Shown one piece after another: positions 1-8,377 of a stretch of DNA of 59,490 nucleotides. The stretch is from a virus. The stretch spans positions 1 to 59,490 of IMG/VR virus record IMGVR_UViG_3300023093_000001. One strand, written 5' to 3'. Position numbers and translations under genes: made by a program. Position 1 is the stretch's first letter. Every line of letters begins with the position of its first letter. The notes beneath the pieces are model-generated. The model had not been told where the DNA came from. It made no database searches and saw nothing but the letters and a program-made list of their open reading frames with translations.

Positions 1-127
1 AGGTCGCCAGAGGGATCGATATCCCCACGAACAACAGTTCCGTTCTCAATCGCGAGCATACGCTCCATAGTAAAGACCTGAACGGTTCCCACTTCGTCTC
101 CCTTCTAGAGCGAACTAAGTTGATATG
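1..127. repeat. Terminal direct repeat, left copy
   Basis: Bases 1-127 are identical to bases 59364-59490. The repeat holds the start of the 57662-59455 fibre gene and the stop of the 105-863 gene. An exact 127-base overlap matches a common assembler k-mer length, so it most likely marks circular closure of the contig. A real terminal redundancy cannot be excluded. Confidence 0.95.
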
Positions 128-863
128 TGTCGCTACTCAACTGAATAACGCTCTCGTAAGTGAGCTCTGCTGTAGTTCCATCCACCATGTGAACGGCCCA
201 GTCTGGACCAGATATAGTGGCAGTTCCATCACCATTGTCGGTGACTCTGAAGACCGCGTGCTCTTCAAATATGGCAAGGAGCTCGGTAACCGTAGGCATG
301 TCGGGGTTTGACGCCGCATTACCATATAGTCGTTCTTCCAGAGCTGAGATAAGCCCCGGGTTGACCTGTGTCGTGTCCACAACGAAGTGGCTAGACGCAA
401 GCGCTCCAGGAACCATCTCGGGTCTGGTAGAAAATTGCCAACTGAAAAGCTCGATTTCAGGTGTGTTGTTGAGCGAGGCGTTGTTCCTCTGAGACGGGGT
501 AGCAAGAGCGTTATACACAAGATGAATCTTGTAGTGCCCGCCGGCTTGCATTGTCCGATATGAGAAGTCGAACGATCTACGCCCCTGCCCAGAGTAAATG
601 TCAGAATATCCGTCATAAGGCTCGAAGGCCTCCGGATAGGTAATGGCATCTACGCTTGCGGCGAAATCACCAAGTGAGATCTGCTGCTCGTGCCCAACGC
701 CATCGATATAGATCAGCTTCTGATCTGCACCTTCCGTCGTCTCCTTGACCGAGACAAGACCACTCCACGAATATCCAATGCCGTTCTTTGTGTAGAAGAC
801 ACCCCGATCAACACCGAACTCGTAGTTGACTTCGCCAGGAGACCCCCAGACTAGTTTGGTCAT
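105..863 (-). CDS. Major tail protein paralog 3
   Basis: This 252-residue protein is the third relative of the tail-tube protein at 3625-4323. All three begin with a K-(L/I)-V-W...GE block and share GVD(R/H)GV(F/L)Y, W(S/N)GL, a FxFSYR segment, (Y/H)KIHL(V/I)Y and an ALEE(R/I)LYG motif near residue 180. This copy is the most diverged and has a beta-rich C-terminal tail of about 60 residues. The ATG follows an AAAGGAG ribosome binding site. It sits between an SGNH esterase and a fibre gene, so it may build a specialised part of the tail rather than the main tube. Family membership is seen in the sequence; the role is inferred. Confidence 0.75.
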   Translation of the reverse strand: MTKLVWGSPGEVNYEFGVDRGVFYTKNGIGYSWSGLVSVKETTEGADQKLIYIDGVGHEQQISLGDFAASVDAITYPEAFEPYDGYSDIYSGQGRRSFDFSYRTMQAGGHYKIHLVYNALATPSQRNNASLNNTPEIELFSWQFSTRPEMVPGALASSHFVVDTTQVNPGLISALEERLYGNAASNPDMPTVTELLAIFEEHAVFRVTDNGDGTATISGPDWAVHMVDGTTAELTYESVIQLSSDTYQLSSL

Positions 864-885
864 GAGGGTCTCCTTTCTTTTTGGA

Positions 886-2250
886 CTAAGCTAGCCCCAT
901 TGTTGTGAGATTGAATAAGCCAAACTCACCGATTTTTGCTGTTAGACTTGCCCCTACGGGAAGACTTCCAACGATAGAGGACACTTGCAGCGAGGTAGTG
1001 CCAGCTGGAACTACATATCGGAACCAATGCAAAGCAGATCCCGAAACAACAGAAAGCCCGCCAATTGGTGTTAGAGTTGGGGTTGTCCCGCCAGCGGCAA
1101 GCAGGCGAAGTCGCACCCCCGCAGTTGGTGAAGGAACAACCCCGCTAGCAGATACAATTTTTGTTCTAGCGCACAGCAGTACCGTGTCACCAGGTGCAAA
1201 ACCGGTAGAAACTGCAAACGACTTAAATTCTCGAAAGTTCGAAGCTGAAGCTGCCGCGACAAAAGCAACTTGCCAGGCAAGGCCTTTAAACTCAGAATCC
1301 GATACAAGCCCTTCTGTCCAGTCCGAAGAAGACGATCCGGAAGTTATCCATGATGTCGGCGTCGGCGATCCAGCACCCAGTAATGGATGAGCTAGAAGAT
1401 TGGCTACGTCTCCGATGTCTATAGTAGCCTTTATTGGCGAATAAGCATAGGACTGAACTTTAGAAGCCATCAACTGAGCCATAGCAATATGCGCCGTTTG
1501 TGACGGGTGCAGTCCATCGCCTGAGTCATAAGCAGCTAAATATTGTCCAGTTAGCGGATCAACCAAAAGTGAGAAGAAATCAATTAGCTCGAATCCTCCG
1601 CGATCATCTGGAAATTCCGCACCATTTCGAGCGTATTCTCTAAGCCAGGCATTCCACTTCAGAGTAGTGGTCAGACGAAGTGCCGTATGCATTGCTCCGC
1701 CACGAGGAGGGATGGTACATAGAATTACCCGAATGCCAGAAGCCCGAAGTGAAGAACAAATAGCCCTAATGTCGCTTTTAAAAGCAGCAAACGCCACGCT
1801 ACCATCACTACCACTTGCTGTGATGTTATTAGTTCCGGCCAAAACAGAAACAATTGATGGCGAGAGAGCGAGAGCATCGTTTATCCTAGCCAGGATTTGG
1901 GCCGAGGTATTGCCAGCAACTCCGGCATTCCCCCGAAAATTGAGACGCTGATCAGTAAGAGCACAGACCATCTGAGGCCAGGCACCACCATATCCAGCAC
2001 CACCAGCCGAAACATCCTGAGCGGTAGATATGGAATCTCCGAATGCTAAGAAGCCACTTCCGGTTGGACGCAACTGGTATAGCGAAGGTAGTCCAGCCAG
2101 AGTTGCCTCAAGGGGTCCTAGTTCAGAATCGATTTCGTTAGACACGGCCGACTTAGTGCTTTCCGAAAGCCCAGCAGGCTCGGTTTGAATAGCCAAAGCA
2201 GACAGTTGTTCGTCTATCTTTTGTTTGGTATAACTTTGAACCTGTCCCAT
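886..2250 (-). CDS. Tail-associated SGNH/GDSL hydrolase
   Basis: This 454-residue protein has the SGNH esterase blocks: FGDSIS near residue 68 (nucleophile Ser), a glycine block NAGVAGNTS, AGTNN (Asn), and DGLHPS near residue 242 (catalytic Asp and His). The first 60 residues look like a helical virion-attachment segment. The last 150 residues are beta-rich and could bind a carbohydrate. Such enzymes in tails usually deacylate host surface polysaccharide during adsorption. It lies between two tail-tube paralogs, which supports a virion location. The ATG has AAGGAAT upstream. The substrate is unknown. Confidence 0.8.
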   Translation of the reverse strand: MGQVQSYTKQKIDEQLSALAIQTEPAGLSESTKSAVSNEIDSELGPLEATLAGLPSLYQLRPTGSGFLAFGDSISTAQDVSAGGAGYGGAWPQMVCALTDQRLNFRGNAGVAGNTSAQILARINDALALSPSIVSVLAGTNNITASGSDGSVAFAAFKSDIRAICSSLRASGIRVILCTIPPRGGAMHTALRLTTTLKWNAWLREYARNGAEFPDDRGGFELIDFFSLLVDPLTGQYLAAYDSGDGLHPSQTAHIAMAQLMASKVQSYAYSPIKATIDIGDVANLLAHPLLGAGSPTPTSWITSGSSSSDWTEGLVSDSEFKGLAWQVAFVAAASASNFREFKSFAVSTGFAPGDTVLLCARTKIVSASGVVPSPTAGVRLRLLAAGGTTPTLTPIGGLSVVSGSALHWFRYVVPAGTTSLQVSSIVGSLPVGASLTAKIGEFGLFNLTTMGLA

Positions 2251-2261
2251 GGCCTTATTCC

Positions 2262-3044
2262 TTAATATGAGATTGAAAAAGTCCCGTCAGGGTTGGAAGT
2301 TACAGCAGAATCATCTAGTGCAAAGACATTACCATCGGTACTGACCCCAAGTCCTTCAGCCGTATATCCACCAACACCATCCTCGGTAATGTTCAAAGGG
2401 AGGTCCGGCGCCGCAAACAACACCAAAAGATCGGAAACACTGATCAGGCTAGGCGCGGAAGTAGTGGTTCCGTATAGAATTTCTTCCAAAGCCTGCATCT
2501 TTTGCGTGCCTGCTTCAATTGAAGAGACTACAAAATGAGAAGTAGGTTTAATTCCCGGAGCAATTGGTGGCCTCGTAGAAATATTCCAACTAAGGCCCAA
2601 AGGGTCGATAGTATTTGAAGTGGAGTTATTATCTCTACCGGAAGGGGCTGCTAGTGCGTTATACACCAAATGAAGTTTATACCCACTATTCAGACCAATT
2701 ACATCATTGCCAATTTTAGATCTATAACTAAATCCAAACGGCTTACGAGGTTGCTGAGTGGCGAAGAGTCCTGCTGCCAGACGTAAATTCCCCTCACATA
2801 GAGCAAACTCAGGTGGTGAAGAGAAAGCTTCCAGAGTGGCGTTGAATTCCTCTGCTGCCGCGACATTGGCATACTTCGTGCCGTCTAAGTAGTAAGGTTG
2901 CGGATCTCCCCCCGAAGGCGCCTCTTTTACCGACTTAAGTCCATTCCACGCCACTCCGGAAAATCCCGGAACGTAAAGAACTCCACGGTCGACACCTGCT
3001 TCAAACGTGCGCTCTCCTGCTGCGCCCCAAACAAGTTTGGCCAT
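2262..3044 (-). CDS. Major tail protein paralog 2
   Basis: This 260-residue relative of the 3625-4323 tail-tube protein shares GERTFEAGVDRGVLY, W(N)GLKSVKE, FGFSYRSKIGND, YKLHLVYNALAAPS and ALEEILYG. It carries an extra C-terminal domain of about 50 residues (NITEDGVGGYTAEG and onward) that the first paralog lacks. It has a strong GGAGG site and lies 8 bp after the chaperone-like gene. In typical siphoviruses the tape measure gene would come here, so a second tail-tube-like gene in this slot is unusual. Confidence 0.8.
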   Translation of the reverse strand: MAKLVWGAAGERTFEAGVDRGVLYVPGFSGVAWNGLKSVKEAPSGGDPQPYYLDGTKYANVAAAEEFNATLEAFSSPPEFALCEGNLRLAAGLFATQQPRKPFGFSYRSKIGNDVIGLNSGYKLHLVYNALAAPSGRDNNSTSNTIDPLGLSWNISTRPPIAPGIKPTSHFVVSSIEAGTQKMQALEEILYGTTTSAPSLISVSDLLVLFAAPDLPLNITEDGVGGYTAEGLGVSTDGNVFALDDSAVTSNPDGTFSISY

Positions 3045-3052
3045 GGCTCCTC

Positions 3053-3601
3053 CTATCCCTTGGTTCCGAGTTCTGCCTGACGCTGCTTGTTGAGCATGCG
3101 GCGAGAAGCTGCCTGATCGCGAGTGCCCATCTTAGAGCGCTTAGCGGGCTTATTCTTCTCGTTACATACCTTGATCAGCGTCAGAAGTTTGTTGAAGTGC
3201 CAGTACTGATACTCTGGAGGGATGTTATGAGCAATCATCCAGTAGTAAACGATCTCTGCAGTGACGATCTCAGAGCTAGGCCTAGCATAGGGGTCCTCAG
3301 TAAACCAAGTAGCCGTCTGCTTCGAGTTAATGTATGCGGCTATCTGAGAGACTTGCTCAGAAGATAGCTTGTTATAGACGTCTTCGGACGGAACCGGAGC
3401 AAGATTCATGCATGAAACATAGCCTCGAGTCTCTTCGTCTGTCCTGGTAGATCCATCTAGGAACGGCTTGTTCCAGATTGACTCCCATTTTGAAAGGGAG
3501 GCCAGAGAGTGCTCTAAGAGCAGAGTTGCACCCGGCGACGTGAAGAAAGTGTTGCTCTCTTCGTCGAAGAGTTTGGCTTCTGGTATCTCTATGGTGAGCA
3601 C
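3053..3601 (-). CDS. Tail assembly chaperone-like protein
   Basis: This 182-residue protein has the layout I know from siphovirus tail assembly chaperones: an N-terminal TIEIPE...FDEE block, LEHSLASLSKWES, a central ITAEI-like stretch (VTAEIVYYWMIAHNIP) and a basic, Arg/Lys/Gln-rich C-terminus. It lies directly after the major tail gene, where the chaperone is expected. I did not find a second ORF clearly joined by a programmed frameshift, so this may be a single-product chaperone. Confidence 0.7.
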   Translation of the reverse strand: MLTIEIPEAKLFDEESNTFFTSPGATLLLEHSLASLSKWESIWNKPFLDGSTRTDEETRGYVSCMNLAPVPSEDVYNKLSSEQVSQIAAYINSKQTATWFTEDPYARPSSEIVTAEIVYYWMIAHNIPPEYQYWHFNKLLTLIKVCNEKNKPAKRSKMGTRDQAASRRMLNKQRQAELGTKG

Positions 3602-3624
3602 TCTCTGGCTCCTTTCTGTTGTGG

Positions 3625-4323
3625 TTACGCGCCGAAGATCGTGACGAACTCGGCGGGGAACGGCATGCGCGGGTCCACGCCACCAACCTCTGGGGTTCCA
3701 GTGCCGGCAGTGCCGTACAGGATTTCCTCGAGGTCTGCGAGGGCGTCAGCGTCCACATCGAGCGAGGAGACGGAGAGATGAGCGGTCGGAGCGTACAGGA
3801 CGCCACCGATCGTGCCAACCTCAACCGCGGTCGTCGAGATCTCCCAGCTGAAGGTCGAAGCCTCCGGGCTATCGTTGACGGTCGCGCGAGCCTTCTCAGA
3901 CGGAGCCGCAAGGCAGCCGTAGATGAGGTGGATCTTGTAGCCGGCGTCCTGACCAACCAGGTCGTTACCGATCTTTGTGCGGTAACTGAACCCGAAGGTC
4001 TCGCGCGCCTGCTGACCGATCTCGACACCGGGGACGATCTCCATGGTGCCGTCTGCGTACCCGAACTCATCGGGGTAGGTGAACGCCTCGATAGTCGCTG
4101 CGAACTCCTCTGCCGAAATGAGGTTCAGGTACTTCATGTTGTCGGCGTACTGAGGCGAGGCCTCGGCGCCAGACGGCGACTCCGTGACAGTGGTCAGACC
4201 ATTCCAGCCATAACCCTTGTTGTAGATGCCGGTCGTCTTGTCTCGACGGTAGAACACGCCGTGGTCAACGCCAGTTTCAAACCGACGCTCTCCAGGACGG
4301 TCCCAAACGATTTTTGGTGCCAT
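3625..4323 (-). CDS. Major tail (tube) protein
   Basis: This 232-residue protein sits directly after the head-completion genes and before the chaperone, the classical position of the major tail protein. It has the shared block set of the three paralogs (PKIVWDRPGERRFETGVD, YGWNGL, FGFSYRTKIGNDL, YKIHLIYG, LEEILYG) and no C-terminal extension. The ATG follows AAGGAGC. It probably polymerises into the tail tube. This is the best candidate for the main tube subunit among the three related genes. Confidence 0.85.
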   Translation of the reverse strand: MAPKIVWDRPGERRFETGVDHGVFYRRDKTTGIYNKGYGWNGLTTVTESPSGAEASPQYADNMKYLNLISAEEFAATIEAFTYPDEFGYADGTMEIVPGVEIGQQARETFGFSYRTKIGNDLVGQDAGYKIHLIYGCLAAPSEKARATVNDSPEASTFSWEISTTAVEVGTIGGVLYAPTAHLSVSSLDVDADALADLEEILYGTAGTGTPEVGGVDPRMPFPAEFVTIFGA

Positions 4324-4337
4324 GTTGTCTTTGCTCC

Positions 4338-4637
4338 TTAGAAGAATGTTTTGTAAACGTAGTGATGCAAGCCATCTGAAACGAAATGCCGAAGTAGTTT
4401 AGACATCGGTAAAAGTGAAAGCTTTCCACGAATATCGGTGTCTGGATCTTCCGCAATTACAGTGACTTGATACCCCAACGTTAGGTTGTAAGGATTATTG
4501 TCGGCGTAATCGACGTACTCTTCATCGATTTCATATACGATGCAGGGAAACGTCATTCGGTCTTCGGCGGGCGGGTCGAAATATACTGTGTCTGTCAGGG
4601 TCTTAAGTAGAGCCTGCAACGACAGTCGTTGTCCCAT
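4338..4637 (-). CDS. Tail terminator / tail completion protein
   Basis: This 99-residue protein lies between the head-closure gene and the major tail gene. It contains LKTLTDTVYFDPP, FPCIVYEIDEE and YQVTVI, matching small tail-terminator proteins of siphoviruses that cap the tail tube and join it to the connector. I chose the ATG at 4637 because GGAGGTG stands 8 bases upstream; a GTG at 4646 is an alternative. It overlaps the upstream gene by 35 bp. Confidence 0.65.
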   Translation of the reverse strand: MGQRLSLQALLKTLTDTVYFDPPAEDRMTFPCIVYEIDEEYVDYADNNPYNLTLGYQVTVIAEDPDTDIRGKLSLLPMSKLLRHFVSDGLHHYVYKTFF

Positions 4638-4947
4638 GGTAGACACCTCCCGGCGTAATGTTGACCCGGGGGCTCACGTACTCAATATCTCTAATGAGCC
4701 AGCGAACCCCCTTCCAACGAATATACCGAATGGCTTCGAAGTTCTCACTGGCGTAAGCATCAGCCATAAGGCTGAAACGATTACCAATGGTGCGGTCGTT
4801 GTTTACCTTGTCCGCCTCCACCTGGGCTCGGGTATTACGCAAGACATCGCCATAGAGCATTCGCTCCGTGATGACATCTACGAACTTACCCGAGCCCGGT
4901 GGACGTTCTACCGACTCGCCGTAACCGACTGCGTCGAAGAACTTCAT
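4603..4947 (-). CDS. Head closure / head-tail joining protein
   Basis: This 114-residue protein lies just after the capsid gene. It has RIGNRF-like and IRYIRWKGVRWLIRDIEY...RVNITPGGVYHG segments, typical of the head-closure (head-tail joining) family that plugs the portal complex after packaging. The function is assigned from position plus family-like sequence. Confidence 0.65.
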   Translation of the reverse strand: MKFFDAVGYGESVERPPGSGKFVDVITERMLYGDVLRNTRAQVEADKVNNDRTIGNRFSLMADAYASENFEAIRYIRWKGVRWLIRDIEYVSPRVNITPGGVYHGTTTVVAGST

Positions 4948-4959
4948 GCCGTCAGATCC

Positions 4960-7038
4960 TTACTCCTCGTACTGGAAGTTCCAGGAGCGAGTGGTGTTCG
5001 GCGCCAGGTAGTGACCCGACTTCGCCTCGACCTCGACCGTGGTGTCCTCCGTGATCACGACGGAGCCGGTGACGACCTCGCCATCGATCGTGTAGTTCAC
5101 ATCGGCGTTGACCGGGATCACGATCGTGTTGGTCGACGGGGTGAAGGTCGGCTGTGCTGCGGTCGCCAGGGTGCCGCTGTCGCGGGTCACGACGATGGCC
5201 GAGTACGGCTTCGTCAGGGCGCCCGACAGACGGGTCTCCATCAGGTACTTCTCCTGGTTGAAGTCGATGTCGAAGTCGTCGAAGAACGCGACCTGACCAC
5301 CAGCGTTGGTACCCGTGGAGTAGTCCGAGAGGTTCACGATGATGCCGAGCAGGCTCGGGTACTCGTTGAACAGCTCGACGGTGACGATGTCCTTCACACG
5401 AAGCGCGGTTGCCAGAGCAGCCTCGGACTCGTACTTGCGACGACCGAACTTGTCCTCCTCGAGGAGGATGTCGACGAGCAGATCATCGCTGGTGAACAGC
5501 GTCGGGTTGCCCGAACCGCGGTAACCGGTGCGCGAGCGGGTGATCTCCTTGACGAGCTCGGCGTTCGAGCTGTTTGCGGCGATCGGCTTCTTGATCGCGT
5601 AGAGGTCATCTTCGTGGTAGATCGAGCGGATGCCGATACCGTCGACCTGACCGGACGGGTCCTTGATCTTGTCCGGGCTGCCGTTGGAGCGACCGTCGCC
5701 GACCAGGATCGCGCGAGCGATTTCCTCGTCGAGCATGAAGCGGATCTCCCACTTGAGCCACACCACGACGTTGAAGTCGGTGATGTCGATGATGTCATCC
5801 CGGTCCAGCTTCTGCTTCTTGTAGACCGTGGTCGGGCTGGTGGTACGCTTGAGCAGCTCGAGGACCTCTTCGGTCTTCCGGTTGCCCTTGACGTAACCCT
5901 TCGCACGAGCCTCGGGGCCGGTGATGTCGAACGTCAGCGACTTGATGCGCGCGTACGGCAGCTTCTTGACGCCGTCGAGAACCTTGGCGACCCACTCGGT
6001 ACGGCGGGCGACGAGCTCGGGAGCCGAAGTCGCGAGCTGTGCGTCGGGGAACAGGCGCTCGATGTCGTTGATGCCGAAGTCGCCGGCGTGCTCGAGGTAG
6101 GAGTCCTTGAGGGAGCCGTACTTCTTGCCGTCTGCCATCAGGGTCTTGAGGTTGTCGTGGCTGAGGGACTCTCCGCCGCCCTGGTTGCCCTGCTTCTGCT
6201 TGGCCTGCTCTTCGAACATGTTCATTGCGTGGGTGAATCCTTCCTGGTATCCCGCGAACGCGGTGTGCTTGAGGGTCTCGTTGTCGAGGTCCTCATCGGT
6301 GTCAGTGTCGGTGTCGCTGTCAGTGTCGCTGTGCGCAGCACTCTTGTCTGCGGCGAGGGCTTCTCCGACGATGATGTCGATTGCTGCCTTCTGGTCGTCC
6401 GTCATTGCGTCGTAGATCTCGCCTACGGCTTTGGTTTCGTTTGCCACGGTGTTTGCTCCTTTGTTATCGGTGCTGGAATCAGCATGTTCGAGGTTCTCCT
6501 TTTTGGATTCTTCCTCGGGTTCTTCTTTGTCACTGCTGATAGCAGCAGGCGAAGGATCGATTACAACATCGTCGTCGGTGGTGATAACACCCTCGTCTTC
6601 GTGAAGCTCGGAACCGTCGCTGTGACTGAAACTGACGTTATCGATGAAAGCGCCAGGATTTGCGCCAGCCATTACCAGGCTGACTTCTCGGATTTCCCCA
6701 TGAACGACATCCTTACGCCCGGGCCCGTTCTTCTTGAGTCCGTTGGCAAAGATGCTGAGCATGTTGATGTCGCCGTGTCGAACTGCTTCTTTTGCGGTCT
6801 GAGCTTTCTCAGAGTCGTTGAAGAAGCCTAGGGCGTAAACCCCATCGGCACGGTTTTCGAGGATTGCGTGCCCGAGAATGTTCTCGGGGCTGTCGACGCC
6901 CTGATGGTGCCACACGAGAGGGATCTGCTTGCCATCGTTATGTGCAAACGCCCCGCCCTTGATGGTCAATCCATCTGAGCAAACAAGATCGTTCTTGGTA
7001 GCATAGCCTCCGAAATCAGGCTGCTTCTTTACTCCCAT
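4960..7038 (-). CDS. Fused capsid maturation protease, scaffold and major capsid protein
   Basis: This 692-residue polypeptide has three parts. Residues 1-150 look like a prohead protease: WHHQG near 43 gives the His, MLSIFAN near 92 the Ser, followed by EVSLVMAGANPGAFI. Residues 150-300 are acidic and helical with an SDTDSDTDTDTD run, which suits an internal scaffold (delta domain). Residues 320-630 look like an HK97-fold capsid protein. The last 50 residues look like an Ig-like decoration domain. An in-frame ribosome binding site and GTG at 6447 would make the scaffold-capsid part alone. Strong GGGAGA site before the ATG. Confidence 0.85.
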   Translation of the reverse strand: MGVKKQPDFGGYATKNDLVCSDGLTIKGGAFAHNDGKQIPLVWHHQGVDSPENILGHAILENRADGVYALGFFNDSEKAQTAKEAVRHGDINMLSIFANGLKKNGPGRKDVVHGEIREVSLVMAGANPGAFIDNVSFSHSDGSELHEDEGVITTDDDVVIDPSPAAISSDKEEPEEESKKENLEHADSSTDNKGANTVANETKAVGEIYDAMTDDQKAAIDIIVGEALAADKSAAHSDTDSDTDTDTDEDLDNETLKHTAFAGYQEGFTHAMNMFEEQAKQKQGNQGGGESLSHDNLKTLMADGKKYGSLKDSYLEHAGDFGINDIERLFPDAQLATSAPELVARRTEWVAKVLDGVKKLPYARIKSLTFDITGPEARAKGYVKGNRKTEEVLELLKRTTSPTTVYKKQKLDRDDIIDITDFNVVVWLKWEIRFMLDEEIARAILVGDGRSNGSPDKIKDPSGQVDGIGIRSIYHEDDLYAIKKPIAANSSNAELVKEITRSRTGYRGSGNPTLFTSDDLLVDILLEEDKFGRRKYESEAALATALRVKDIVTVELFNEYPSLLGIIVNLSDYSTGTNAGGQVAFFDDFDIDFNQEKYLMETRLSGALTKPYSAIVVTRDSGTLATAAQPTFTPSTNTIVIPVNADVNYTIDGEVVTGSVVITEDTTVEVEAKSGHYLAPNTTRSWNFQYEE
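6445..6463 (-). promoter_or_regulatory. Internal in-frame ribosome binding site and GTG start inside the protease-capsid gene
   Basis: On the minus strand AAAGGAG (6457-6463) is followed 9 bases later by GTG (6445-6447), in frame with the capsid. Translation from here would give a 495-residue protein beginning VANETKAVGEIYD, which reads like the natural start of a capsid-scaffold protein. This could supply many capsid subunits per protease. Confidence 0.55.
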
Positions 7039-7080
7039 TTTGAACGGATCTCCCTTCTTGTTAGGTTTTGGATCAGATGG

Positions 7081-8337
7081 TTAGGTTTGACCGTTCGTTG
7101 GCGCCACCCCCGTGTCTGTTGAGTCCGTTGGAAGCTGTTCTCCACCACGCTTATCTACCGGCATGTTGGAGTTTGTCAACGTGTCTGCCTTCGGATCGGG
7201 ATGAGGCTTCCAACCGGCTACCGATCGAATCTCATTCGCCGTAGCGATCTCGTTGCGTGTGAACTTCTCACCGATGTCCGCGATCTGCGACATGGGGAGC
7301 AGCTTCAGTGGGTCACGGAAGAACTCGATTGACTGGAACTGACTGCGAGCAGTCTTAGTCAGGAATCGAGCTTTCATGGCCTGCGTCACCGCGGTCAACA
7401 GAGGTTCGATGGTACGGTTGAAGTAGTTCAGCATCTCTGCCTCACTGGCCGTCCCATTGAAGATCGCTTCCGTAAGCCCCAACTGCGAGTACAACAGCTT
7501 AGTGAGATACTCGATCTGGCCAAGCAGATTGTTCTCCGCCGGCCGGTTCAGCTGGGTGATCCGTTCGGTACCATCCGTATAGGCGATTCCGTACTTAGAG
7601 CCCTTGAGCTGGACCTCGATGTCGTTTCGCCGCTGCTCAGCCTGCTTCCGACGCGCATCAGACTTGATTACGTATGGTAGCTGGATGATCAGATCGAGCT
7701 TGCCCGAACCAGCAGCCTCATCTACAGCGTCCAGGATAGAAAGCTTCCTGATAAGCCGCTGAAGAGTGGAGTTGGGCTGGTTCATCACCTCAAACAGAGG
7801 ATTCTCGACGATGGCAACGACATCTTTTGGAAGGAGCACCTCCTGGATTTCACCGATCCGGTCGTTGTAGACGGCAACACGAACATGTCGAGGACTCCAC
7901 TTAAGGATCTCCCCAACTCGCATCGTGTTGATGTCGTACGACCCGGTAACCTTTGGATTGAGCGATGTGTCGATCGGAACAATAGCAACTACGCCCTTGT
8001 CGAACATGGACCAGAACAAGTTCTGCTTGAACATGCGTCCACCCTGGTCGATGTTAGCTTCCAAAGAAAGACAGTTGTTCAGACCGCTCTGAATTGTCTC
8101 GACGTAGCGTTCATCGTCGTCCAATCGAACATGCTTGATGTCAACCGAAGCGGCATCGATAGCCATTCGAGCATACATCGACGAAACTATCGAACGTTCG
8201 TTCTTGCTGTACGTCTGCGGTCGATCCGGACGGATTGCGTACCCCTGACCATAGCTGGTATAGGGGGCTTCGTTCTCATTCGAGTCTCGATCGTTAAAGG
8301 CGTTCCATGCGTGGTATAGACGATCTGCAAATGCCAT
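7081..8337 (-). CDS. Portal protein
   Basis: This 418-residue protein lies between the large terminase / KGMKWG gene and the protease-capsid gene. It shows features of HK97-type portals: an SSMYARMAIDAASVDIKHV N-terminal block, the PLFEVMNQPNSTLQRLIRKL crown/stem region, QIEYLTKLLYSQLGLTEAIFNG, and a C-terminal TRNEIATANEIRSVAGW wing. The portal forms the DNA entry ring and docks the terminase. GGAGGTG precedes the ATG. The C-terminus is low-complexity and probably disordered. Confidence 0.85.
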   Translation of the reverse strand: MAFADRLYHAWNAFNDRDSNENEAPYTSYGQGYAIRPDRPQTYSKNERSIVSSMYARMAIDAASVDIKHVRLDDDERYVETIQSGLNNCLSLEANIDQGGRMFKQNLFWSMFDKGVVAIVPIDTSLNPKVTGSYDINTMRVGEILKWSPRHVRVAVYNDRIGEIQEVLLPKDVVAIVENPLFEVMNQPNSTLQRLIRKLSILDAVDEAAGSGKLDLIIQLPYVIKSDARRKQAEQRRNDIEVQLKGSKYGIAYTDGTERITQLNRPAENNLLGQIEYLTKLLYSQLGLTEAIFNGTASEAEMLNYFNRTIEPLLTAVTQAMKARFLTKTARSQFQSIEFFRDPLKLLPMSQIADIGEKFTRNEIATANEIRSVAGWKPHPDPKADTLTNSNMPVDKRGGEQLPTDSTDTGVAPTNGQT

Positions 8338-8377
8338 GCGTCACCTCCTCTCTATATGTAGTCATGGGTGAGAGGGG

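Noticed and set aside
3053-3601. Programmed frameshift in the tail chaperone gene
   Set aside because: No slippery heptamer and no second downstream chaperone ORF could be identified before the next gene.
3372-4070. 232-codon minus-strand ORF overlapping the tail-tube gene, possible frameshift product
   Set aside because: It is Arg/Ser/Pro-rich in a shifted frame of the GC-rich major tail gene and does not join the chaperone gene at a slippery site I can see.
6270-6345. Repeat of SDTDSDTDTDTD as a DNA repeat element
   Set aside because: It is a short acidic coding repeat in the scaffold part of the capsid gene, not an independent DNA element.
4540-6831. 763-codon plus-strand ORF opposite the capsid gene
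   Set aside because: It is the complement of the protease-capsid gene. The sequence is Val/Asp/Leu/Arg-rich low complexity as expected from the codon bias of the real gene, and it has no ribosome binding site.
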